From Clostridiaceae bacterium (GTDB lineage Bacteria > Bacillota > Clostridia > Oscillospirales > Acutalibacteraceae): 64,000 nucleotides of DNA. Shown piece by piece: positions 33,737 through 42,491 of the stretch; position 1 is the stretch's first letter, and each line of letters opens with the position of its first letter. Both the position numbers and the translations under genes were made by a program. Where the stretch lies: contig JAEERC010000027.1 of assembly GCA_016285645.1 (NCBI GenBank), positions 62,001-126,000 of the forward strand, given 5' to 3'. The notes beneath the pieces are model-generated. The model was not told the DNA's origin and did no database searches. It worked only from the letters and a program-made list of their open reading frames with translations.

Positions 33737-34444
33737 TTATTCTTTTGTTTTGGGCAAATCATAAACAGGAACGGGTCTGAACAGCGTGTAATCGGCGGAA
33801 ACCAGCGAAAACCGTATGCCGTCGCTCTCCCCCGTGAAAGCCGTTTTGTGCGAATAGGAATGCAGATGACCGTAATAACAGAGCTTTATATTCTCCTCAA
33901 CGAGCACATTGTAAATCTCGTCGCATTTCTGCAGAAGAGTGAGCGGCGGATAGTGAAGGAACACCACGGGTTCAAGCCCCGTCTCCTTCGCGGCTGCTAT
34001 GCTTGTTCTGAGCCGCCCGACCTCGCGCAGGAGCACCTTTTTGTCGGAATCGCTCTCGGCGTCAAAAAACCAGCCGCGTGTGCCCGCAACGGCGTATTTG
34101 CCTTCCGTGTAGGTGTTGTTGTGCAGAATGTTGAGTGTGGTGAGGGAGTGCTTTTCAAAAAACTCGTCCGCCTTTTTCTTTGTTGACCACCAGTAGTCGT
34201 GATTGCCCTTCATTATTATTTTTCTGCCGGGGAGGGAATCGAGAAAGCGGAAATCCTCGAGCGCCTCTTCAAGCCCCATAGCCCACGAAATATCGCCCGC
34301 TATAACTACGGTATCCTCCGGATTCACAATCGCTTCCCAGTTGTTTTTAAGCCGCGTCTCATAGTCGCTCCAGCCGTCAAAAACGCTCATCGTTTTGCCG
34401 GTTGAAAGGGAGAGATGCGTGTCTGCAATTGCGAAAAGAGCCAT
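33737..34444 (-). CDS. Cytoplasmic metallophosphoesterase
   Basis: 235 residues. All five motifs are intact: IADTHL (DxH), VIAGDISWAMG (GD), MKGNHDYWW (GNHD), VVFLHYPPL and YYGHLHSYSH (GHxH). No signal peptide. It belongs to the small bacterial calcineurin-like phosphatase group often called serine/threonine phosphatase-like; substrate unknown. It follows thrC by 18 bases with AAAGGAAAT before its ATG. No hairpin terminator is visible after it. Confidence 0.9.
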   Translation of the reverse strand: MALFAIADTHLSLSTGKTMSVFDGWSDYETRLKNNWEAIVNPEDTVVIAGDISWAMGLEEALEDFRFLDSLPGRKIIMKGNHDYWWSTKKKADEFFEKHSLTTLNILHNNTYTEGKYAVAGTRGWFFDAESDSDKKVLLREVGRLRTSIAAAKETGLEPVVFLHYPPLTLLQKCDEIYNVLVEENIKLCYYGHLHSYSHKTAFTGESDGIRFSLVSADYTLFRPVPVYDLPKTKE

Positions 34445-34462
34445 AGAGATTTCCTTTCAGAA

Positions 34463-35956
34463 TCAGATGCCGAGCATATCGAAAATAACCTTTTCCATTG
34501 ACGGTATATCCTTTTTGCAAACGGAGGTGAACCTGACCTCTTTGTTGCGCAGGTTGGCGAGAGGAGCGGGACATTCCTTGCCCGTGACCTCAGCGAGGCG
34601 CTCAACCATCGCGAACTCGTCGAGATTACCCGTATCGCCCTGAACCGCCTCAAGCACCGCCTTGCTGAACTTGAAGGGGTTGGCTGTTGAAGCGATGACC
34701 GTGGGGGTGGTGTCGCCCGTCTGCTCGCGGTAGTCATAATAGACTTTCACGCCGACCGCCGTGTGAGTGTCGCAGAGATAATTCTGCTCCTTGAAAAGCT
34801 TATTGATTGTTGCCTTTGTCATATCGTCGTCGCAGAAGCCCGCGGCGAAAGCGGATGAGATATAACCGAATGTGTCCGCGTCAACCGTGTATCTGCCGGT
34901 CTCCTTGAGCGATTTCATCCACTCATTGACCTTTTCACTCGACGAAGCGCTGTAGAGAAGGCGCTCAAGATTGGACGAAATGAGGATGTCCATTGAGGGT
35001 GAAATGGTGGTGTAGAAATCGCGGTTGCGGTCGTAGGTTCCGGTTGTGAGGAAATCGGTGAGAACGGAGTTTTTGTTTGAAGCGCAGATGAGTTTATTCA
35101 CCGGCACGCCCATTTCCTTCGCGTAGTAAGCCGCGAGAATGTTACCGAAATTGCCCGTGGGCACAACGAAATTGACTTTATCGCCGAGGGCGATTTTGCC
35201 CGATCTGAACATATCGCAGTAGGCGGAGATGTAATAGACAATCTGCGGAACAAGTCTGCCCCAGTTAATGGAGTTGGCGGATGAAAACGCCATATTGTTT
35301 TCGGCGAGTTTTTCGGCCGCCTGTTTGCTTGTAAAGATATTTTTTACGCCGTTCTGGGCGTCGTCGAAATTGCCCTCAATGGCGCACACGCCGACATTCG
35401 CGCCCTCCTGCGTGCACATCTGAAGTTTCTGCATGGGGCTTACGCCGTCGTTGGGATAGAACACGAGAATACCCGTGTTTTCAACATCCTTGAAGCCCTC
35501 GAGCGCCGCCTTGCCGGTATCGCCCGATGTGGCGACGAGGATGATTATTTTTGTGCCCTTCGCGGTTTTAGCGGCGGAGACCGTCATAAATCTCGGAAGA
35601 ATCTGAAGCGCCATATCCTTGAAAGCGCAGGTGGGACCTCTCCAGAGTTCGAGAATGTTTATTCCGTCGTCAAGATTCACAAGAGGGGCTACATCCTTAC
35701 TTGAAAAGCTGCCCGTTGCGTAGGCACCCTCAACGCAGGAGTCAATCTCCTCCTTTGTAAAATCCGTCAGGAAAAGCGAAAGAACGCTCTTCGCCCTGCC
35801 GACATAGTCGAGAGCGGAAAGCTTTTCAATATCGTTGAGTGATAGGGAAGGAATTGTTTCGGGCACGAAAAGGCCGCCCTCATCGGATATTCCCTTGGTA
35901 ATCGCCTGCGATGCGGATATTTTTATTGAATCGCATCTTGTGCTGACATAGTTCAT
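34463..35956 (-). CDS. thrC: Threonine synthase
   Basis: 497 residues from ATG 35956; a TTG two codons upstream is the nominal frame start, but AGAGG precedes the ATG at a better distance. Opens with NYVSTRCDSIKISASQA as long-form ThrC proteins do. The PLP lysine is in GPTCAFKDMALQ; VATSGDTGKAALEGF and VPTGNFGNILAAYYAK bind the cofactor phosphate. It makes L-threonine from O-phospho-L-homoserine. It has its own promoter and no other threonine genes beside it. Confidence 0.95.
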   Translation of the reverse strand: MNYVSTRCDSIKISASQAITKGISDEGGLFVPETIPSLSLNDIEKLSALDYVGRAKSVLSLFLTDFTKEEIDSCVEGAYATGSFSSKDVAPLVNLDDGINILELWRGPTCAFKDMALQILPRFMTVSAAKTAKGTKIIILVATSGDTGKAALEGFKDVENTGILVFYPNDGVSPMQKLQMCTQEGANVGVCAIEGNFDDAQNGVKNIFTSKQAAEKLAENNMAFSSANSINWGRLVPQIVYYISAYCDMFRSGKIALGDKVNFVVPTGNFGNILAAYYAKEMGVPVNKLICASNKNSVLTDFLTTGTYDRNRDFYTTISPSMDILISSNLERLLYSASSSEKVNEWMKSLKETGRYTVDADTFGYISSAFAAGFCDDDMTKATINKLFKEQNYLCDTHTAVGVKVYYDYREQTGDTTPTVIASTANPFKFSKAVLEAVQGDTGNLDEFAMVERLAEVTGKECPAPLANLRNKEVRFTSVCKKDIPSMEKVIFDMLGI

Positions 35957-35996
35957 AAACAATACCTCTTTTTTATAAAATGCCGCCTGAATTGTT

Positions 35997-36025
35997 ATTA
36001 TAACACATAATATATATTTTGTAAA
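35997..36025 (-). promoter_or_regulatory. Promoter of thrC
   Basis: Minus strand TTTACA (36025-36020), 17-base spacer, TATAAT (36002-35997), about 41 bases before the thrC ATG. No T-box leader fits in this space. Confidence 0.8.
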
Positions 36026-36033
36026 ACATTAAA

Positions 36034-36399
36034 TTATGTTTCAAAAGCGTTTTCGATATAATTGATTTTCGCGGGCTTGTAATCCGCGCCGAGCCATACC
36101 TCGCAGACATCGAACCTCGGCTGGAGGGAGTCGATCCCCGCCGCCTTCATAAACACCTCGGCGGTTTTGATGAGCCGCTCCTTCTTGCCCTGATCCACCG
36201 CCTCCATAGGGCGGATATCCGTGTTCTCATCGCGGGTTTTGACCTCAACCACAAGCATTCTGCCGTCAACGGAGGCGACAAGATCCGCTTCGCCGAACCT
36301 GCTTCTGAAGTTTGAAGCTAAAATCTCGCAGCCCATATCCCTGAGGTAACGCGCGGCGTAGATTTCGCCCCATATACCCGATTTGTTCCTGATTATCAT
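36034..36399 (-). CDS. YraN family (UPF0102) endonuclease-like protein
   Basis: 121 residues. The family motifs GEIYAARYLRDMG, ILASNFRSRFGEADLVA and LVVEVKTRD form a restriction-endonuclease-like fold with the E-D-ExK catalytic pattern. Function is unproven; the gene almost always follows rnhB, as here with a 4-base gap. It is the last gene of the rplS-lepB-lepB-rbgA-capA-rnhB-yraN run. Confidence 0.94.
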   Translation of the reverse strand: MIIRNKSGIWGEIYAARYLRDMGCEILASNFRSRFGEADLVASVDGRMLVVEVKTRDENTDIRPMEAVDQGKKERLIKTAEVFMKAAGIDSLQPRFDVCEVWLGADYKPAKINYIENAFET

Positions 36400-36403
36400 A
36401 GTT

Positions 36404-37003
36404 TCACCACTTCATCGTTTTGAGAAAACTCGGGCGGTGGTACTCGCTCACGCCGTATTCACGGATTTTCTCATAGTGGAGTTTTGTTCCGTAGCCCTTG
36501 TGCTGAGCGAAACAGTATTGCGGAACAAGTTTGTCGATTTCCAGCATATAGCGGTCACGGCTGACCTTCGCGAGAATCGAGGCGGCGGCTATACTCGCGC
36601 TTTTTGCGTCGCCCTTGATAACGGTCAGCGTGTCGCAGAAAAGTTTCGGGTCTCTGTTGCCGTCAACCAGCGCGTAATCGGGCTTGATTTCAAGCCCCTC
36701 AACCGCCCTGCGCATCGCGATAAACGTGGCGTTGAGAATATTGAACTGCTCAATCTCTTCCACGCTCGCGCTTGCCACACAGTAAGCGAGCGCCTTTTCC
36801 TTTATGACATCAAAGAGCGCCTCGCGCTTTTTTTCGCTTATCTTTTTAGAGTCGTTGAGGCCGTCTATCACACAGCCCTCCGGCAGTATTACCGCCGCGG
36901 CGTAAACCGGACCCGCGAGAGGTCCCCTGCCCGCCTCGTCAACTCCGCATATCGCTTTGTATCCCTGCGCTTTCGCGCTGTTTTCGTACTCAAACCAATC
37001 CAT
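36404..37003 (-). CDS. rnhB: Ribonuclease HII
   Basis: 199 residues from the ATG at 37003 (GGAG 6 bases upstream); an ATG four codons earlier lacks a ribosome site. Catalytic motifs CGVDEAGRGPLAGPV (Asp and Glu), ALVDGNRDP and ASILAKVSRDR. It cuts the RNA strand in RNA-DNA hybrids and single ribonucleotides in DNA. It sits between capA and yraN; in relatives rbgA is directly before it. Confidence 0.96.
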   Translation of the reverse strand: MDWFEYENSAKAQGYKAICGVDEAGRGPLAGPVYAAAVILPEGCVIDGLNDSKKISEKKREALFDVIKEKALAYCVASASVEEIEQFNILNATFIAMRRAVEGLEIKPDYALVDGNRDPKLFCDTLTVIKGDAKSASIAAASILAKVSRDRYMLEIDKLVPQYCFAQHKGYGTKLHYEKIREYGVSEYHRPSFLKTMKW

Positions 37004-37051
37004 ATTGCTCTCCATATTAAATATGACGGAGTAAAAACCCCGTCATAGAAT

Positions 37052-38242
37052 TCACTCAAGGAACTGCTTGTCGATAACCTCTTCAAGCAGGTTTCTGAGA
37101 TAGTCGAGTGTGAAGCTCATATTGACATTTCTGCCGTGAGAAGCGGCGAGTTCCTCGGTGTAATCGTCAAGGCAGTAAACGCGCACATTTGACATACCGC
37201 TGCCGTAGTGGGTCACAGTGCCCCTGAAGCGCACATTCTCAATATTGATAACGCCTGTGCTGTTGTTTTTGACAACATTGAAGCTGAGCATACCGCCGAG
37301 CATTGTGGGACCTTTGTTCTGCGCGGAGATGAAGTTGCCCAGCGAATAGGCGCAGAGCATCTGATGGGAGCCGTCTGTGGAGGTTATGAACTCCACGGGC
37401 TGGATGACGTGGGGATGAGTGCCGAGCACAATATCGACTCCCCAGTCGCAGAGTTTCTGAGCCATGGACTTCTCTGACGCCGTCGGGGTGTGGGTGTATT
37501 CCTCGCCCCAGTGCGCGTTGACTATTACAACATCGGCGATTTTCTTTGCCTCTTCGACCTTTGATTTGATTAAATCCTCATCCGACTCCATAACGAGAAT
37601 AACATCGGAATCGGCGGGAAGGCTCAGACCGTTGGTGTTCTCGGTAAAGCCGAGATAGGCGAATTTTACGCCGTTTACGGTGTTTACGGGAATTTTGAAA
37701 TCTTCCTCATTGAGGTAGGCGCCCGTTGTGATAACGCCCTTTTCCTTCCAGTAATTGATAGCCGAAATCAGACCGCTTTCGCCCTTGTCGAGCGAGTGGT
37801 TTGTGCAGATATTGAACACATCAAAACCGAGGTCAATCATCTGCTGACCGAGTTCCGGAGGCGAGTTGAACATGGGATAACTCGAAACGCCGTGTTCGGT
37901 GGAAATGAGCGTTTCCTGGTTGAGAACGGCGATATCGGGCTCGGCGATATAGGGGGCGATTTTTTCGTAGGCGTATGAAAAATCATAACTGCCGTCGGTC
38001 GTTCTCGCCTTCGCCTGCTCGTATATTGTATTGTGAATGAGATTGTCGCCCACGGCTACGAAGCTCACCGTTGAGATGAGTTCGCCGGAGGCAAGCCCGG
38101 TTTCGCCCTCGCCCGATTCTGTATCGGTAACCTGAGCCACGGGGCTTTTGCGGTTTACGAACTTGTCAACGGCAACTATGCCGAGAGCGATAATATCAAA
38201 AATTACAACAATAATAAGAATGATGCCGAGTTTTTTTCTCAC
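37052..38242 (-). CDS. CapA-family membrane-anchored phosphoesterase-like protein
   Basis: 396 residues, GTG start at 38242 with GGGAG before it. Residues 5-25 are a membrane anchor. The CapA/PgsA domain has FVAVGDNLIHN (Asp66, His70), DIAVLNQETL, ICTNHSLDKGESGL and LGTHPHVIQP, a calcineurin-like metal site facing outwards. The family is tied to poly-gamma-glutamate capsule synthesis in Bacillus, but most clostridial members lack the capB/C partners, as here. It stands between rbgA and rnhB, which are usually adjacent. Confidence 0.92.
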   Translation of the reverse strand: MRKKLGIILIIVVIFDIIALGIVAVDKFVNRKSPVAQVTDTESGEGETGLASGELISTVSFVAVGDNLIHNTIYEQAKARTTDGSYDFSYAYEKIAPYIAEPDIAVLNQETLISTEHGVSSYPMFNSPPELGQQMIDLGFDVFNICTNHSLDKGESGLISAINYWKEKGVITTGAYLNEEDFKIPVNTVNGVKFAYLGFTENTNGLSLPADSDVILVMESDEDLIKSKVEEAKKIADVVIVNAHWGEEYTHTPTASEKSMAQKLCDWGVDIVLGTHPHVIQPVEFITSTDGSHQMLCAYSLGNFISAQNKGPTMLGGMLSFNVVKNNSTGVINIENVRFRGTVTHYGSGMSNVRVYCLDDYTEELAASHGRNVNMSFTLDYLRNLLEEVIDKQFLE

Positions 38243-38253
38243 GGTAATTCTCC

Positions 38254-39105
38254 CTATTCAAGTGTTATTCTGCCGAGTTTTCCGCCCCTGTATTCATCGA
38301 GGAGCATAACCGACGCCCTGAGGGTGTCCGCCTCGCCCTTGCTGACGAGCATACCCCTTTTTCGGGCGATGAGTTCGAGTATCTCGTACGGCTCGAGCTG
38401 TTCGAAATCCTCGATTTTATAGCGCTCCGTAAGTCTGTCGGGGTAGCCGTCGCGCAATACTTTTATAAGCCGCACGGCAATCTCCTCCGTGTCGAGTATC
38501 TCATCCTTGACGGAGCCGGTGAACGCGAGTCTGAAGCCGACTTCGGGGTCCTCGAATTTGGGCCAGAGCACGCCGGGCGTGTCGAGCAGTTCTATGCCCG
38601 AGCCGATGGCGAACCACTGGCTGACGGTGGTGACGCCGGGTCTGTCGGCGACCTTGGCGCGGTATTTGCCCGCCATTCTGTTTATAAACGAGGACTTGCC
38701 CGTGTTGGGTATGCCTACTACCATTACGCGAAGCGCCTTGCCCGCCATACCTCGCTGCTCGTTCTGCTTTATCTTTTCGCCGAGGGCTTCGCGCACCGCC
38801 GCGGGGAATTTGTCAAGCCCCCTGCCGCTTCGGCAGTCAACCGCGAGAGCGGTAACGCCTTTGGCTTTGAGTTCCTTTATTTTTCTCGCGGTGGCGTTTT
38901 CGTCCGCCAGATCCGCCTTGTTGAGGAGCACTATCCTCGGCTTTCTCTCAATGAGCGAGTCAAGCTCGGGGTTTCTGCTGCTCTCGGGCACTCTGGCGTC
39001 CACTATTTCGCACACGCCGTCAACGAGTTTTAAATTCTCTTTTATTATTCTGCGGGTTTTCGCCATATGGCCGGGAAACCACTGAACCGTTACATTGTCA
39101 TTCAT
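38254..39105 (-). CDS. rbgA: Ribosome biogenesis GTPase RbgA (YlqF)
   Basis: 283 residues from ATG 39105, placed by homology at VQWFPGHMAKTRR; it begins 1 base after the lepB stop, so translation is probably coupled since the ribosome site is weak. Circularly permuted GTPase: NKAD (62-65) precedes GIPNTGKS (131-138) and DTPGVLWP (175-182). It acts in late 50S assembly. The usual neighbour of rplS and rnhB in Firmicutes. Confidence 0.96.
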   Translation of the reverse strand: MNDNVTVQWFPGHMAKTRRIIKENLKLVDGVCEIVDARVPESSRNPELDSLIERKPRIVLLNKADLADENATARKIKELKAKGVTALAVDCRSGRGLDKFPAAVREALGEKIKQNEQRGMAGKALRVMVVGIPNTGKSSFINRMAGKYRAKVADRPGVTTVSQWFAIGSGIELLDTPGVLWPKFEDPEVGFRLAFTGSVKDEILDTEEIAVRLIKVLRDGYPDRLTERYKIEDFEQLEPYEILELIARKRGMLVSKGEADTLRASVMLLDEYRGGKLGRITLE

Positions 39106-39106
39106 T

Positions 39107-39661
39107 TTAAAAATCCGCCACGTGCATATCAAACTGCGGTGAGAGTCTGAACAGCACCCTGCCCATAATATAGTTCGTGTCGATAAAGCCGACCATGGGC
39201 GAGCGGCTGTCGGTTGAGTTGTTGCGGTTGTCGCCCATTACGAAAACGCAGCCCTCGGGAACCACGGTGTTGTTGAAGGCGATGCCCTCTTCACGGTAGG
39301 TCTTTTCGGCGATATACGGCTCATCGAGTTCAACGCCGTCCACTTTGACAACGCCGTTTACGAAATCGATTGTAACCTTCTGCCCCTCGGTGGCGATAAC
39401 TCTTTTGATAAGGGTCTTTTCCATCGGATTGGGCTGGCTGCATACGACTATGTCGCCGTATTTGTAATCCTTCGCCATAGCGGTAATGATAAGACGGTCG
39501 CCGTGAGTGAGCGTGGGATTCATCGAGCTGCCGTCAACCACAACGGTTCTGAAAAAGAAGGTGAAGCATATCGCTATAGCAAGAGCCGCCGTAGCGAATA
39601 TTGAAACCATATCGAAGCAAAAGGTTGCTATTTTCAACTGTGTTTTACTGCCTTTGAACAT
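39107..39661 (-). CDS. lepB: Signal peptidase I (second copy)
   Basis: 184 residues. One N-terminal membrane segment (VSIFATAALAIAICFTFFF). Catalytic Ser46 (DGSSMNPT) and Lys86 (LIKRVIA); FVMGDNRNNSTDSR is the box E motif. It cleaves signal peptides on the outer face of the membrane. Lies 10 bases after a second signal peptidase gene; the two differ enough in the N-terminal region to be old paralogues. Confidence 0.95.
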   Translation of the reverse strand: MFKGSKTQLKIATFCFDMVSIFATAALAIAICFTFFFRTVVVDGSSMNPTLTHGDRLIITAMAKDYKYGDIVVCSQPNPMEKTLIKRVIATEGQKVTIDFVNGVVKVDGVELDEPYIAEKTYREEGIAFNNTVVPEGCVFVMGDNRNNSTDSRSPMVGFIDTNYIMGRVLFRLSPQFDMHVADF

Positions 39662-39671
39662 TTTGCGCCTC

Positions 39672-40268
39672 CTAATCGTCTATGCGCCAATCGGTGCCGA
39701 ATCTGAAAAGTGTTTTTCCGAGAATGTAGTTGCGGTTCACAAAACCGACCTCGCCCGAGCGGCTGTCAAGGGAATTGTTGCGGTTGTCGCCCATTACGAA
39801 AACACAGTTTTCGGGAACCGTTACGGGGAAAACAACATCGTATTTGAGATGGGTTTTCTGAAGAATGTATTTTTCCTCGAGGATAACTCCGTTCACGGCG
39901 ACAACGCCGGAAACGAAATCTATGTCTATTCTGTCGCCCTCAACGCCGATGACTCTTTTTATAATCGGCACGTGGCGCCTCCACGGCTGGGTTATCACGA
40001 CTATGTCGCCGTGGTTTATTCCGCCGTAGTCAATAGCCGTTACCGCGAGCCAGTCGCCGTCGTTCAGCGTGGGATTCATCGAAGTACCCTCAACGCCCAC
40101 AGCGCGGAAAACGAAGGTGAACAGCAGTAATACAACGATTATTGCTGTTTTGGCGGAATCTGTTATTTCAAGTAAAAAATCGCCTATCGAGTCCCTGACG
40201 GCGCTTTCGCTCTCCTGCGGGGTTTCCTCACGCTCGTAGGGGACGAAAGATTCTTCCACACGCACCAT
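39672..40268 (-). CDS. lepB: Signal peptidase I (first copy)
   Basis: 198 residues. A 35-residue acidic cytoplasmic leader precedes the membrane segment (TAIIVVLLLFTFVF). Catalytic Ser63 (EGTSMNPT) and Lys104 (IIKRVIG), then FVMGDNRNNSLDSR. The ribosome site is poor (GTGGTG). It starts 35 bases after the rplS terminator and no separate promoter is visible, so expression may depend on read-through from rplS. Confidence 0.94.
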   Translation of the reverse strand: MVRVEESFVPYEREETPQESESAVRDSIGDFLLEITDSAKTAIIVVLLLFTFVFRAVGVEGTSMNPTLNDGDWLAVTAIDYGGINHGDIVVITQPWRRHVPIIKRVIGVEGDRIDIDFVSGVVAVNGVILEEKYILQKTHLKYDVVFPVTVPENCVFVMGDNRNNSLDSRSGEVGFVNRNYILGKTLFRFGTDWRIDD

Positions 40269-40305
40269 AATTTCACCACACCGTTACGGCTGAATTTTGA
40301 AAAAA

Positions 40306-40331
40306 GGGTGTAACAAAAGAATGTTACACCC
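40306..40331 (-). terminator. Terminator between rplS and lepB
   Basis: A 10-bp stem (GGGTGTAACA / TGTTACACCC) with a 6-base loop, followed on the minus strand by six T (40305-40300). It should end most rplS transcripts. Confidence 0.88.
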
Positions 40332-40341
40332 TCACTCATAA

Positions 40342-40704
40342 TTATTTTTCTTTAACAATGAGTTCCTTGACCTTGGCAGCTTTGCCTACTCTGTCTCTCA
40401 GATAGTAGAGTTTGCCTCTGCGTACGCGGCCGTATCTTACAAGCTCAACCTTTACAACGTTGGGAGAATGAACGGGGAATACCCTTTCAACGCCTACGCC
40501 GTAGGAAATTCTGCGGACTGTGAATGTTTCGGACACGCCTGAGCCGCGGCGCGCGATAACTATGCCCTCAAAAACCTGGATTCTTTCTTTGTTGCCTTCA
40601 CGGATTTTAACGTGAACCTTGACTGTTGAACCGATTGAGATTTTGGGAGCTTCTTCCTTGACTGAGTCCTGCGCAATCAATTTGAGTGCTTCTGTTGAAT
40701 TCAT
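40342..40704 (-). CDS. rplS: Ribosomal protein L19
   Basis: 120 residues from ATG 40704 with CGGAGGAAAATT before it; the frame stays open through the leader by chance. Motifs [40 protein letters not shown] and [20 protein letters not shown] are L19. Part of the 50S subunit at the 30S interface. Here trmD and rimM do not precede it; a divergent DNA polymerase gene does, and rplS has its own promoter and leader. Confidence 0.97.
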   Translation of the reverse strand: MNSTEALKLIAQDSVKEEAPKISIGSTVKVHVKIREGNKERIQVFEGIVIARRGSGVSETFTVRRISYGVGVERVFPVHSPNVVKVELVRYGRVRRGKLYYLRDRVGKAAKVKELIVKEK

Positions 40705-40819
40705 AATTTTCCTCCGATTGTTTTTCAGATGTTCGTAACAAATTGATTGAAAGAGGAACATCAGCTTTAATGTTATTGGCATTAAACCCCGTCTATCGAG
40801 ACGACGGACCTGAAATGCG
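40705..40819 (-). ncRNA. Structured 5' leader of rplS, candidate L19 r-protein leader
   Basis: About 115 bases between the promoter and the rplS ATG can form three hairpins: 40789-40807 (CCGTC / GACGG), 40766-40786 (TTTAATG / CATTAAA) and 40728-40762 (GATGTTC / GAACATC). Position and size agree with the known Firmicutes L19 leader, which lets L19 control its own synthesis. I cannot compare it with the covariance model. Confidence 0.6.
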
Positions 40820-40825
40820 AAAGAT

Positions 40826-40854
40826 ATATTATCACAGGATTTCGGAATTTGCAA
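40826..40854 (-). promoter_or_regulatory. Promoter of rplS
   Basis: Minus strand TTGCAA (40854-40849), 17-base spacer, TAATAT (40831-40826). Confidence 0.8.
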
Positions 40855-40906
40855 GCATTTTTTTGAAAAATTTTTCTTTTATTTAAAATAATTAAACAAT
40901 TATATA

Positions 40907-40935
40907 TTGAGTTCGGCGCTTTTTGTTGCTATAAT
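40907..40935 (+). promoter_or_regulatory. Promoter of the Y-family polymerase gene
   Basis: TTGAGT (40907-40912), 17-base spacer, TATAAT (40930-40935), 22 bases before the ATG. The TTG of the -35 box is in frame with the gene but is not its start. No LexA-type GAAC-GTTC palindrome was found nearby. Confidence 0.85.
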
Positions 40936-40957
40936 CACAGCAAAGGGCGGTGAGAAG

Positions 40958-42481
40958 ATGCAGAACAGAACATATATCGCGATAGACCTGAAATCATTTT
41001 ACGCTTCGGCGGAGTGCGCCGAGAGAGGGCTTGACCCGCTCAACACGCACCTCGTTGTAGCCGACATTTCGAGAACCGAAAAAACAATCTGCCTCGCCGT
41101 TTCGCCCTCGCTCAAGGAATACGGTATTCCCGGCCGCGCCCGACTGTTTGAAGTTAACGAAAAAGTCGCCGAAATAAACTCCTTCCGCAGGGATTGCGCC
41201 GCGGGCAGAAAATTCAGCGGAAAATCTTATGACAAAAGGGTTCTCGCCGATAATCCCGACCTTGAACTCGACTTTATCGCCGCTCCCCCGCAGATGGGAA
41301 AATACATGCAGATATCCACGCAGATTTTTTCAATTTATATGCGGTATTTCTCGCCCGAGGACATACACGTTTACTCGATTGACGAGGTTTTCATAGACAT
41401 TACGAATTACCTTGACACATACAAAATGAGTGCCCGCGAACTGACAATGAAAATGATTAAAGAGGTGCTCGGCGAAACGGGAATCACCGCGACGGCGGGC
41501 ATCGGCACGAATCTGTATCTGTGCAAAGTCGCCATGGATATAGTGGCAAAGCACATTGAGCCGGACAGCGACGGCGTGAGAATAGCCGAGCTTGACGAAA
41601 TGTCATACCGCCGCCTGCTGTGGGACCACACGCCGCTTACGGATTTCTGGCGCATAGGAAAGGGCTACGCCAAGCGGCTGGCGGAATACGGAATGTTCAC
41701 CATGGGCGATGTCGCCCGCTGTTCCGTGGGAAGCAGGGATTCGAGGTTCAACGAGGACCTGCTTTACAAGATTTTCGGAGTAAACGCCGAGCTGCTCATT
41801 GACCACGCCTGGGGGCGCGAGCCCTGCACCATTGCGGACATAAAGGCATATGTGCCCGAAAACAGCAGTTTAAGCTCGGGGCAGGTGCTCAAATGCGGCT
41901 ATACAAACGAAAAGGCGGGAATTGTCATACGCGAGATGGCTTCCGCCCTGGCGCTCGAGATATTTGAAAAAGGGCTTACCACCGACAGAATTCAGGTGGC
42001 GGTGAGTTATGACAGGGAAAACCTTACAAACGAGGAAATAAAAAGTCAGTATAAAGGTCCCGTCGCCTCCGATTATTACGGCAGACCCGCACCTAAGGGA
42101 GTTCACGGTTTTGAGAATCTTCCTAAGCCGACATCCTCTGAAAAACTCATTACCGAAGCAGCTTTCCGCGTATTCACGAAAATCACCGACAGCGCCCTGC
42201 TTATAAGGCGTATGAACATTTCGGCGGAGCACGTTGTGCCCGAAAAGATGATTGAAGCCGAACCCGAATACGAGCAGCTCGACCTCTTCACCGACTATGA
42301 GGAAAAGAAAAAGAGAGACGAGGAGGAAAACGCCGCAATCGAAAAGGAAAAACGCCGCCTCAAAGCCGTTTCGGACATAAAGAAAAAATACGGCAAAAAC
42401 GCCATTCTCAGGGGCTTGAGCTACAAGGAGGGCGCAACCGCCATTGAGCGCAACGGGCAGATAGGCGGACACAAAAAATAA
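40958..42481 (+). CDS. Y-family DNA polymerase (UvrX/UmuC type)
   Basis: 507 residues from ATG 40958 (AAAGGGCGGTGAG before it). Catalytic motifs IAIDLKSFYAS (Asp10) and YSIDEVFIDIT (Asp142, Glu143). TAGIGTNLYLCKVAMD is the helix-hairpin region. A beta-clamp-binding motif QLDLF lies at 440-444. The tail KKKYGKNAILRGLSYKEGAT is characteristic of the Firmicutes UvrX/YqjW group. A translesion polymerase. A YolD-like gene follows by 10 bases, the usual partner. Confidence 0.93.
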   Translation: MQNRTYIAIDLKSFYASAECAERGLDPLNTHLVVADISRTEKTICLAVSPSLKEYGIPGRARLFEVNEKVAEINSFRRDCAAGRKFSGKSYDKRVLADNPDLELDFIAAPPQMGKYMQISTQIFSIYMRYFSPEDIHVYSIDEVFIDITNYLDTYKMSARELTMKMIKEVLGETGITATAGIGTNLYLCKVAMDIVAKHIEPDSDGVRIAELDEMSYRRLLWDHTPLTDFWRIGKGYAKRLAEYGMFTMGDVARCSVGSRDSRFNEDLLYKIFGVNAELLIDHAWGREPCTIADIKAYVPENSSLSSGQVLKCGYTNEKAGIVIREMASALALEIFEKGLTTDRIQVAVSYDRENLTNEEIKSQYKGPVASDYYGRPAPKGVHGFENLPKPTSSEKLITEAAFRVFTKITDSALLIRRMNISAEHVVPEKMIEAEPEYEQLDLFTDYEEKKKRDEEENAAIEKEKRRLKAVSDIKKKYGKNAILRGLSYKEGATAIERNGQIGGHKK

Positions 42482-42491
42482 GGAGAAAGCA

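Noticed and set aside
40705-40854. Extension of the L19 protein by 50 residues upstream
   Set aside because: The extra residues lie in the promoter and leader. L19 homology and CGGAGG support the ATG at 40704.
40930-40990. LexA/SOS box near the Y-family polymerase start
   Set aside because: GAACATATATCG at the start of the gene lacks the second half-site GTTC, so it is not a palindrome.
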